NCBI GenBank assembly: GCA_031772625.1
Contig: CM062805.1
Location: 513,774,102-513,838,101 of the forward strand
Source of the DNA: Pinus tabuliformis
Taxonomy: Eukaryota > Streptophyta > Pinopsida > Pinales > Pinaceae
Reading direction: 5' to 3'
DNA: 64,000 nucleotides
Under the pieces are notes generated by a model. It was not told the DNA's origin, made no database searches, and was given only the letters and a program-made list of their open reading frames with translations. Shown here one piece after another: positions 42,246 to 52,367 of the stretch (position 1 is its first letter; every line of letters starts with the position of its first letter). The position numbers and the translations under genes were made by a program.

Positions 42246-44838
42246 GTGGTTGACCGATCACCCAGATGGTCTCGAAGAATTCGTGGTCTTTCACCACCAA
42301 GTTTAGAGCCTTCTCCTAGAAGGCGCAGAGGTAATACTGCTGGTGGGTTTCATCCCACGGCAGTTGACGCATCAGGGATTGATCCTCCTCTCAGGGGCAT
42401 TAGTGTTCAAGCAAGGCCTGGCACTTCCGCAAAACAAGAGAGGAACACTCCAGTTCTTTCTCGAGTTCTCTTCCAAGCAGAGAATAACATAGAGGTAGAA
42501 GAACTCTCAGAGTCGTTAGCAGCTCCGGATTCTCCCCTACCATCTAGCCATCCGGACATATTACAATACGTTGGGACTCCGACGCATAAACCGTCAAGTC
42601 CAGGTTATGCTACGCGCTTACCATCGATGACTACTACTGGAAGCATGGCTTCTACTACAAGTGCTATAACTATGCAGACTCCAACATCGGTACAAGGGGG
42701 AGGAACGATTTCCATCTCCTCTGCTTCTTTGTTTGGATCTTTTGCTAGCACATCTTTAGTTGGGTCTACCTCCATTCCATCCATGAGTGGAAATTCCCAA
42801 ACCAATGCTTTTGGTTCTGGATTCTTCCCATTTGGCACCCATTCATAGGGTATTCCATCAGTTCCGTTTAGTGCCGCCACGTCCATGATGGGTGGATCGG
42901 CTTCATTCCAGGGTTTTCCTTTTGGAAGTGGTCATATACCACATTCCAACCCGACGATAGGATCCATGCCTTTTTCTTCTATAGGACAAAGTAGCAATCC
43001 TTTCCAAGGTTGGACTAACCCTGGGGTTAGTGGCGCGGGAACTGGGAATCCATTTTTCGGCCAACAAGGGAATAGGCCGTACTCCACAATTAGTTCGTTT
43101 CAAACTATTCCTCCCTTAGCTTTGGCTTGGAATCCGTATCAGGGGTTATCAACTCCTTATAATCCTTTAGGAGGAAACTTTGCTGGTTATGGAGGAATTG
43201 CGGCCGGAGTTGGTCAAACTCCGAATTTTGCTAGATCACAAGGTTTGCCTTTTGGTTCAGCCGGTTCTGTTGGTTACTTCGGGCAGCCTGGTGCCTTCCA
43301 AAATCCAGGCCAATCTTTTCAGAACTTTGGGAGCTCCGCCCAGTCTGGGTGGAATCCCCAAGGTCCTCCTAGGCTTCCATTTCTGGAAACTTTGAACTTG
43401 CCATATCTCACTAAGTTAACAAACGATCCAATCAAGTACAATTTGGCCTGGCCTCCAGTCCCAACCAAACTCCCTTCGGACATTCCAAAATTCGAAGGGA
43501 AGAGCGGTGAAGACCCAGGCAACCATGTAACCACATTCCATTTGTGGTGTTCATCGAACTCCCTGACTCGATTAGGTTGAGACTTTTTCAACGCACCTTG
43601 ACTAGTAATGTGGCCAAATGGTATATAGAGTTGTCAGGGGGTAGCTTTACATCTTTCACTGAATTAGCTAATATTTTCTTAAATCATTTCCAGTTGCCCG
43701 TCCGTTATGATGCCAGAACTGAACTTCTGGCCACTTTTCGTCAGGATAAGGCAACTCACATTTCTGACCATATTCAGGAATGGAGACGGAGAAAGAGGCT
43801 CATTAAAGCCAAAATCCCTCCGGAGTACCATCTCGAATGGTTTTAAGCCATTTTTAGGGCCTAGCAATTAGAATTGATCTACTCTCAGTTTGGGATCCTA
43901 CAAAAATACTTGCCGGATGCTCCTGGGTCTAAGGTTGACATAGCCAAGTCGAAGCCAGGTCCCCATGCAGATGGTACCGTTGGGTCGGTAGACACAAATG
44001 CAGTGAACTTGGTGAACCAATTGCAGCAGTTGTCTTTACAAACTGCTTCTAACAACCAAGTCACATCGTCTAATCCTCTGAATTCCCAAACCTCTTCGAT
44101 TAATGTCGTCCAATCTAATAACCCCAAAGGAAATCAAAATTCCAATGGAAAAAAGAAAGGACAAGGTAAGAAAAAGAACCAAGATGGGAAGGCTGACGCA
44201 AATAAATCCGGCAATAACGCTGGTGGTGGTAGAAATGAGTCTAGAAAGAAAGTCAAGTTTCCATGCAAGTTGTGCAGTGGAGACCATTTAACTCACCTCT
44301 GCCCCAAGATTGAAGATGCTCAACGCTTGTTAGGGCAGCAAGGGACTTTTAGTTCTCAGGCTGTGTTAACCAACCCTTTTCCCCAAGGGCAGCAACTTCT
44401 TGCTGGCGCGAGGTCAAATCTTGGAACCTCCGCAGGGGGCAACCAGGAAGGGGAAAAATCATCAAATGTTTTCGTGATGGGTTCTAACGTCCATGTGGCT
44501 ACTTAGTCACGTGATTACGGTGAAGCCGAAATTTCCAAAGACAATACTGCTCCCGGAAATACCGACCTTCATATTGAGCGACCCCCTGTCAAGACTATAC
44601 CACGGATACCGAAAGGTTCCGCTAAACGTGTGACTATTAATCCTCATGCTAGGGCTACCTAGAATTACTCCATTCTAGAGGATCTGGCTCAAAGTCCATG
44701 CGCCATGTCCACTTCAAAGGTTCTCCAGTCGTGTCTAGCTCAGCTAAGTGCTTTACTTTCCACGATTGGGGCATTCGATCCAACTAACTCTTTAGTGATC
44801 ACTTCTGACATGTTAAATGTCAAAAAGCGACTCCCTCA
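42246..44838 (+). pseudogene. gag: Tat-1 gag, with FG-rich N-terminus, ending in the protease leader
   Basis: The frame starts at a GTG (42246, VDRSPRWSRRIRG), probably a mutated ATG. Residues ~130-375 are rich in Gly, Phe, Ser and Gln with eight FG dipeptides. The capsid core follows (IPKFEGKSGEDPGNHVTTFH, then after a frameshift near 43560 DSIRLRLFQRTL, VAKWYIEL, LANIFLNHFQLPVRYD). A knuckle CKLCSGDHLTHLC lies at about 44262-44300. The end (YSILEDLAQSPCAMS, LPHHMA) is the stretch before the protease active site. Stops at 42846, 43844, 43862, 44504 and about 44660 all fit CAG/CAA to TAG/TAA. Confidence 0.87.
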
Positions 44839-45505
44839 TCATATGGCTCCAAATACCACTCTTATGGTTTGTGATGCTGCACTCATGGCCTAGGGCAACC
44901 CCTCCTTCCAAACCTGGTCCAAAATTTAAGAAACAGTGTTTTATCCCTTATACGCGACATTGCCCTGAGTTAAACACGTGTATACGCAGGTAGGCATATA
45001 CCCAACCTGCGTGTATGTATTAAAACACTTAAAAAAATATAAAACTCCTTAATTTTGGGCGGAGATCGCGGGTTTTACCTGTTGATCACCTGTTAGTGCC
45101 CGTGGCCCAACTGTTCCCAACCAACTCCCAACTAAAAAACTACTTTGGGAGAGGTATAAAAAGACCTCAATGGGAAGGCCTAAGGGAGGAGAGAAGAGAG
45201 AGAAAGGTTATTATGCTGAGATTTTTCCCCTGACCAGGTCTGAAGATCCTTGTGCCTCCTGCACTTCCCCCATTTGTACAGGAAACCTTTGTTTCCTTGT
45301 GTGTTGATGTTCATCCACTACTTGTGACATCATGGAGTAAGTCATGGAAGGAGTTTTGTTAAAGGCTTGAGGCTGGACGAATCCGGAAGAAAGCTTTGCT
45401 TGGAGCCTGCAAAAGGTGACTCAGGTGAAATTATTCCTTTTCTGTACTTTATTTGTCTATAATAAAAGAAACACATGTCTTGGTTCTTGATATAAATCTT
45501 CTTTA
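44839..45505 (+). repeat. Tat-1 3' LTR, left part
   Basis: It aligns with 39148 onward. The first bases read TCATATGGC instead of TGTTATAGC, so its terminal TG is lost. TATAAAAA lies at 45155-45162. It is interrupted at 45505 by Cop-1 and resumes at 53938. Confidence 0.9.
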
Positions 45506-47105
45506 TGTTGGCATTGTGATTCTGGTATGGCTCTATGTTACAGGTGTTGTACTTGATGACAACTCTCTTAAGTGGCAATGCTCTATTCAGGCTCTCAAAA
45601 TATGTTGGAAAATAAGAGGTACCCAGGTACACCGTACAAAAGCTGCGGACACGCAGGAATATCATAGATAAAGTGCGTACATACCCGCAGGTTACCCGTT
45701 CATGAGGTGCGTACCCCCAGTTCACTCACTTCAAGGCAGAGAAGCGCGCTCACGTGGGGTTTCTTATGTTTGGCCCGTGGTATTTAGCCCGTCGTTCTTG
45801 ATTCTATGGTTTTGGCCCATGGTATAGGATCTAATTTAGCCCCGGTTTGGATCCCTTGTATTGGTTATTGATGGTTTTGTCCCATGGTGTGGATAAGGGC
45901 TTGACTATAAATAGAGAAGGAGATCACTTGGCCTATGTATCTTTGCAAATGGAATATCTTAAGATCTGAAATATTAGGTTATCAGTTTAAAAGCTTGATC
46001 TATATAAAAGTGAAGTTGAAAGTGAATCTATGAAGTGTGATCTCTCGGGCGCATGATCAGATCTGGGCATCTGACTATCTGTGGTACACTGGTGGACTGC
46101 CAATTTGGCCCTAATCAGAGGTTCGCAGGTAATTAATTGTGCAAGTGCGGGGGTACGCAGAGCAGAGAAAGGCGCAGTGCGTGGGTACGCACAGCAGAAG
46201 AAGGCGCAGTGCGTGGGTACGCACAGCAGAAGAAGGCGCAGTGCGTGGGTACGCACAGCAGAAGAAGGCGCAGTGCGTGGGTACGCAGCGCGATAGAAGG
46301 TTCAAGTGCGGAGGCACAGTAAAGATATGCGGCGCGACAGAAGCCGCAGGTGCGGAGCTACAGTAGAGGTACGCGGCGCGATAGAAGCCGCAGGTGCGGA
46401 GCTACAGTATATGTACGCGGCGCGACAGAAGGTGCAGGTGCGTAGATACGCAGTGCAACAGAAGGTTCTCTGCGGGTATACGCAGGGGAGCAGAAGGTGA
46501 AGTGCAGAGCCACGCAGGCCAGCTAAATAAAAACTGTGGATCTGTCTTAAAAACATTTGTTGAATATCTTTTATCTATTGCTGCAGAGTTCTGGGTTTAT
46601 ATTTCTGGTACTGTCTTTCTGTTTACAGCGGTTGGTTGACTCTTGGTTGATTGTATAAGGAGTTTGGGTAATTTTCATGTACTTGATGATTATTTGATAT
46701 TCTTGGATCCAGTTTGAAAAATTATGAAAAGTGGTCCTTGAAAGAAAAGAAGTAGGGGGTTGTAGCTCCCCTCCAAGAGAGACTGGAAAACGAGAGAGAG
46801 TTGTAGCTCTCTGCAGGTTGCAGCCTGCGTACTGGTAAAGGACTGCACCAGTACAAAGCCATTGTAAAAGGAGTTTCTAATTTGAAAGAAGATAGAGACA
46901 TATTGCAGCAGGTGGTTTTCACCCACATTGGGTTTCCACCTTATATCTGGTGTTCTTTGGTGTGACTATCTGTTTTTCTTGTTCATGCTCATTATTTTAT
47001 GGTACTGACATGAAAAAATAATTCAAAGTATAAATAAGGAATATTTATTAAAAGAACTTGATAATACTGATTCACCCCCCCCCCCTCTCAGTATTATTTC
47101 CAACA
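45506..47105 (+). repeat. Cop-1 5' LTR
   Basis: It runs from TGTTGGCATTG to TTTCCAACA, 1,600 bp. TATAAATA lies at 45906-45913. An internal tandem array of 32-44 bp units spans 46150-46525. A run of eleven C lies near the end (47074-47086). Confidence 0.95.
46150..46525 (+). repeat. Tandem array in Cop-1 5' LTR
   Basis: About ten degenerate units share the core TACGCRCRGCA...AGAAGGCGCAGTGCG. Three are near-identical 32-bp copies (about 46182-46277) and the following ones are 32-44 bp and more diverged. The 3' LTR array (53016-53352) has one 32-bp unit fewer. Confidence 0.9.
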
Positions 47106-47107
47106 AT

Positions 47108-47119
47108 TGGTATCGGAGC
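47108..47119 (+). other. Cop-1 primer binding site (initiator tRNA-Met)
   Basis: TGGTATCGGAGC lies two bases after the LTR and differs once from TGGTATCAGAGC. Confidence 0.9.
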
Positions 47120-47164
47120 AGGTCCTTCAGAGAAGCTTGATCGCTTGAAGGAAGATCATTCATC

Positions 47165-48894
47165 ATGAGCAACTACAAGAGGGAAGCATCAATCAGGCCA
47201 CCAATTTTTGATGGGACAAACTTTAATTATTGGAAGGTAAGAGTTACTGCCTATCTTCAATCTCTTGGTACAGAATTTTGGGATATCATAGATACAGGCT
47301 ACACTTTTCCTTCAGCTACTCCTACAGATACGGCCGAAAAGAAGAAATATGAAATAAATGCTAAAGCAGTCAATACTCTGCTGGGATGCGTATCTCAAAC
47401 AGAATTCGTGAAGGTTATGAAATATAAATCCACAAAAGAAATATGGGACAAGATTGTCTTGAGCTACGAAGGAGATGAACAGGTAAAGCGTGCTAAAATT
47501 CAAACCCTCAGGATTCAGTATGAGAATCTCAGAATGTATAATGATGAAAGTGTGGCTAACTATTTCCTTCGGGTAGAAGAGATTGATAATTGCATGAAAA
47601 ACTTAGGTGAAGAAATAAAAGAGGCTATTGTGGTTGAAAAAGTTCTAAGATCATTGTCCCCCAAGTTTGAATCTAAAGTGTCTGCAATAGAAGAAAAGGA
47701 AAATCTATGAACTCTTACTATGTCTCAGCTACACGGAATTCTAACTACTTATGAAATGAGAAAGGGAGGTCCATCAGACAGGAGAGAAGTTGCCTTCAAG
47801 GCTTCAGGCAAAGGAGACTACTATGAAGCAAGTCACGTGCCAGAAGAAGAAGAAGAATCAAATTTTGTAAGAAATCTTCAACAGGTTACTGGAAGGTTCA
47901 GAGGTAAGTTACCTTTTAAATGTTTTGCTTGTGGAAGAGTAGGCCATTATGCTACGAAATGTCCTCATAAGGATAAGATTGACAAAGGAAAGGAACCTGC
48001 TAGATGGAACAAGAAACAGAATGCAAATAAGAAAAGCTACTACACTCATTAAGATAGTGATGGTCTATCAAATAGTGATGAAGATGAACGAGGTAATGAC
48101 TATAAACTTTTAATGGCATTTGAAGATGATGATTACATGGATGCTATAGATGTGGATAGCTTTTATGAAGAAATTTCTAGACTCAAGACATGTATAGAAG
48201 AAAAGAATAGGATCATTGATACCCTACAACTTCAAATTGATGAAAAAGAAAAATATCTTGAAAAGCTAGAAGGTGAAATTGTTGGTCTTAGAAAAGAGAT
48301 TGAGAAAACAAAGGCTATTAATCTTAAGTTTGTCAAAGGATCTGAAACTCTAGATGAGATCATCAATGTACAGCGTTCTCCTCTAAACAAGACAGGTCTG
48401 GGCTATAATGGAGAAACTTCTCAAGCATCCACCTCAAGAAGTTATCTTGATGCAGCAAGAAGGAATGAGCAAAAGCGCAATGGAGATCACCAGGTAAAGC
48501 AGGGATGAATTGCAAACAAAGACTATCAAGGGCAATCCGTCTTAAGGGTAAACAAAAGCTACAACCAGCCACAGGTAAAATCTTCTCAATTTGGCTCAAG
48601 AATGGATAACAATAGAAATTACAATCAATTGGCCGGTAGATTTGATAACCGCAGAAGTTTCTTCAATGGACAATGTTTCTCTTGCCATAACTTTGGTCAC
48701 AAAGCAGCTCAATGTGTTACATATAAAACAATCATGACTAGAGAAGCTCAAAAACAAAGAAGTATGACCGGGATTACAAAAAGGACCTATAACAACTTTT
48801 CGGCTCTTGAAAATGAAGTTGAATGTTCTATTTGCAATAAATTTGGTCATGAAGATTCTGAATGCAGGAGCAGGTTTCAGCAGACAAAGTAACA
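47165..48894 (+). pseudogene. gag: Cop-1 gag with three zinc knuckles
   Basis: It starts MSNYKREASIRPPIFDGTNF at 47165, 45 bp after the primer site. The UBN2-type capsid region reads NYWKVRVTAYLQSLGTEFWD, TKEIWDKIVLSYEGDEQVKR and IQYENLRMYNDESVANYFLR. CX2CX4HX4C knuckles are CFACGRVGHYATKC (about 47930), CFSCHNFGHKAAQC (about 48675) and CSICNKFGHEDSEC (about 48830). A coiled-coil stretch (EEISRLKTCIEEKNRIIDTL) lies between the first two. One frame throughout carries stops at 47708, 48050, 48506 and 48890. Confidence 0.9.
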
Positions 48895-50497
48895 AGCCTC
48901 AAGCACCAAAACATGGAGAATAAAGGAACCACAAACAGAAAGATGTGGGATAGCATTTTATGCAGAGGGACAGGAAAATCTATGGTACATTGACAGTGGA
49001 TGTTCGAAGCATATGACAGGTGATAAAGAAAAACTTGAATCATATTCTGCTTTAGAAAAGGGAAAGAAAGTTTCTTTTGGAAATGATACTCCTGCAGCTA
49101 TAAAAGGAAAAGGCACTGCTCAGTTAAAAGAAAAGGTCAAAGTTGGAAATGTCTTGTATGTTGATGGATTGAAGCATAATCTTCTGAGTGTCAGCCAAAT
49201 GTGTGATCAAGGAACCGAGGTGATATTTAGATCAAATGGATGTCTTGTTCGTGATCTTGATACAGGTAAAACAGTGATCAAAGGTGAAAGAACTCCAAAT
49301 AATCTATACATATTTGAAGAAGGACAACAACAATGCTATCTAAGCAAGGATGATGAACACTGGTTATGGCACCGGAGGTTGGGCCATCTAAGCTTTTCAC
49401 AAATAAGGAAAGCATGCAAATATCAGATAGTTCGCGGTCTTCCAGATATCAAAATTCCAGACAACACCATATGCAAATCATGTCAGTTTGGAAAGCAAAC
49501 CAGAACTAACTTTCCGGAGAAGGAAGGATCAGCTAGCATGCCTCTTGAGCTAGTACATACAGATGTATGTGGTCCATTCAGAAAAAGGACACCTCGAGGA
49601 GAAGAATACTTGATATTATTCATTGACGATTTCTCCAGGTTTGTCTGGTTAGGACTTATGAAGCACAAAGATGAAGCATTCGAAAAATTCAAATCCTTTA
49701 AAGCCTTGGTTGAAAATGAATCAGGATACAGAATTAAGTGCCTCAGATCCGACAGAGGTGGAGAGTTTACCTCAAATGAATTTTTCGATTTCTGTGAAGA
49801 ACATGGGATAAGAAGAGAATTCTCTACAGCTAGAACTCCTCAACAAAATGGAGTGGTGGAAAGAATGAACAGAACAGTCCAACAAATGGCTCGTGCTATG
49901 CTTGATGAGTCTGGAACTCCTGCAACTTTCTGGGGTGAAGCTGCATATGCTGCAGTTGTTATTCTCAACAAAACAAATGTCCGGGTGAACAGCACTCAAA
50001 CCCCTCATGAGCTCTGGTATGGTGAGACTCCTTCGGTAAAGCACTTCAAAATCTTTGGGAGCAAATGCTATATTAAGAATACTGATGAGCAACTTGGCAA
50101 ACTTGAACCTAGAGCAGATGAAGGCATTCTTCTTGGTTATTCTCCACACAGCAAAGCATACAAGTGCTACAATAAAAGACTTGGAAGAATTGTTGACAGC
50201 ATTGATGTAGTGGTTGATGAGAAGGGATACATTCCTAGGCAAGTAAATCATGAAGATATTGAAGAAGATGAAGACTACCCTCAAAGACAGAATGATGAAG
50301 AAGAAGAACCTCAAGAAGAACCAGAGGAGCAGATAAGGATAGAAGAGAAGACTCCATCCAGATATGTTCATAAGAATCATCCAGAATCTCAGATTTTGGG
50401 GCAAAAAGAAGCAGGTGTTCAAACAAGAAGAACAATTGTAGAAGCTTCAAGCTATTTGGCATTACTCTCTTCCACTGAACCACAAAATGTGAAATAG
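48895..50497 (+). pseudogene. pol: Cop-1 pol: protease and integrase
   Basis: It continues the gag frame. Protease has WYIDSGCSKHMTGDKEKLE (DSG near 48992) and LYVDGLKHNLLSVSQMC. Integrase begins with HRRLGHLSFSQIRKAC...CKSCQFGKQ (HHCC), then HTDVCGPFRKRTPRGEEY, RSDRGGEFTSNEF and NGVVERMNRTVQQMARAML, so D-D-E is complete. The GKLEPRADEGILLGYSPHSKAYKCY motif closes the core. An acidic linker (about 50240-50350) separates integrase from RT. TAG at 50495-50497 ends this open stretch. Confidence 0.93.
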
Positions 50498-52014
50498 GCA
50501 TGCAAATATGAATGTTGGGTCAAAGCAATGGATGAAGAACTTGAGCAGATCGAAAAGAACAACACTTGGGAGCTGGTTCCTAGACCAAAGGATAAGAATG
50601 TTATAGGGACAAAATGGGTCTTCAAAAATAAATTGAATGAAAATGGAGAAGTAATTAGAAACAAGGCCAGACTTGTTTGTAAAGGGTATGTGCAGCAATA
50701 AGGAATAGATTTTGAAGAAACTTTGCTCCTGTTGCAAGACTTGAGGCCATCCGAATGTTCCTTGCTCTCTCAAGCTTTCAAAACTTCAAAGTATTTCAAA
50801 TGGACATGAAATCAGCCTTTCTGAATGGAGACTTGGAAGAAGAAGTATACATTGAGCAGCCAGATGGTTTCATTCTTGGAAATGATCCAAATCTTGTATG
50901 CAAATTGAAAAAGGCTCTCTATGGTATCAAACAAGCTCCAAGGGCTTGGTACTATCGTTTGGACAAATATCTTCATCAACAAGGTTTTTCAAAAGGATCA
51001 GCAAATAGCAATCTTTATATAAAAGTTGAAAACGACAAATTGCTAATACTTGTTGTGTATGTAGATGAAATTATCTTTGGCAGCAATGAAGAAGCTATGA
51101 GTCAGAGCTTTGCCTTGGTAATGCAGAAAGAATTAGAAATGTCCTTGCTGGGAGAACTAACATATTTTCTTGGTTTGCAAATCCAACAAAAAGAAGGAGG
51201 GTTCTTTTTGTCTCAAACCAAGTATCTCAAGCAGATTTTGAAGAAATATGGCATGGAAGATGCAAAACCAGTATGTACACCCATGGTCACAGGATGTAGC
51301 CTCAGTGCAAATGATGAATCAGCAGCAGTGCATCAACCAACCTACAGATCTATGATTGGAAGTCTACTTTATTTGACAGGTACCCGACCAGACATAATGC
51401 ATGCAGTAGGAATAGTTGGAAGATTTCAGGAAAATCCAAAGGAAACTCATCTTCAGGCAGTAAAGAGAATCTTCAAATATCTTCAAGGAACTCAAAACTA
51501 TGGCTTATGGTATCCTAGAGATACAGATCTCACACTTCATGCTTATACAGATGCAGATTGGGCCGGAAGCGTGGATGACAGGAAGAGCACAAGTGGTGGT
51601 GCATTCTTTATGGGTTCCAGATTAGTATCTTGGTACAGCAAGAAACAGAGTTCGATTGCCTTGTCTACAGCTGAAGCGGAATATGTTGCTGCTGCATCTT
51701 GTTGCACTCAACTCCTTTGGATGATGCAAACCTTGCAGGATTTTCAAATCACTTGTATACCACCCATCTCCATCTTATGTGATAATACAAGTGCAATCAG
51801 CATTTCAAAGAACCCAGTCATGCATTCAAAGACCAAGCACATACCGATCAAGTATCATTTTCTCCGGGAACAAGTACTTGAACAAAAGGTCAAGTTGGAG
51901 TATGTTCCTTCTAAGGAACAAGTTGCTGATATACTCACCAAACTATTGCCCAGGGAGACCTTTCAATACCTCAGGCAAAAGATGGGGGTTGTTGATGCAT
52001 CATCTTGTTGTTGA
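50498..52014 (+). pseudogene. pol: Cop-1 pol: reverse transcriptase and RNase H, RT catalytic Asp lost
   Basis: RT begins WVKAMDEELEQIEKNNTWEL, KWVFKNKLNENGEV; TAA at 50699-50701 and a one-base deletion near 50720 shift the frame. It resumes FKVFQMDMKSAFLNGDLEEE, IEQPDGF and LKKALYGIKQAPRAWY. The catalytic box reads VVYVDEIIFGS: the second Asp of YVDD is Glu (codon GAA, 51067-51069). RNase H has AYTDADWAGSVDDRKSTSG, STAEAEYVAAASC, LCDNTSAISISKNPV and HIPIKYHFLRE. It ends at TGA 52012-52014. Confidence 0.94.
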
Positions 52015-52367
52015 ATCTCTTCTGATGGTTGGTAGTATGCAAGGCTCATCTGGGGTATATGCGTACATGTGTTGGGTTGCGGATTGATCGAAGATCGAAT
52101 GGCACAGGTTCAGGAGGAGCATATAATGCATTGTTGGCATTATGGAGGAAGTACAGAAGGAGATCATGGATGCTGGTCTGAATATTGCGGCAATATGTCT
52201 CTATCTCTTTCATGGTCATTTATGGTGTTTGGTGGATTATGGTTCTTCTTTGCAGATCTGGTTTATCGTTAGGGGGAGCATGTTCTTAGGGGGAGCATAA
52301 CCCTTTGCCCTTGATGTCAAAGGGGGAGAATGACGTTGAAGTTGCCATCAATTCCAAAGGGGGAGAT
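52015..52367 (+). other. Cop-1 3' untranslated region with four purine tracts
   Basis: AGGGGGAG occurs at 52271-52278, 52288-52295, 52321-52328 and about 52358-52365, the last directly before the LTR. Repeated tracts of this kind are described for Sireviruses. Confidence 0.85.

Noticed and set aside
46150-46525. CRISPR-like regularly spaced repeat
   Set aside because: The units are contiguous and degenerate without unique spacers, and the setting is a plant LTR.
46137-46556. Several open frames on both strands in the Cop-1 LTR, repeated at 52999-53330
   Set aside because: They translate the tandem array (RRRSAWV-type repeats) and have no start or context of a gene.
49772-50422. 216-codon minus-strand frame
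   Set aside because: It is a shadow of the Cop-1 integrase.
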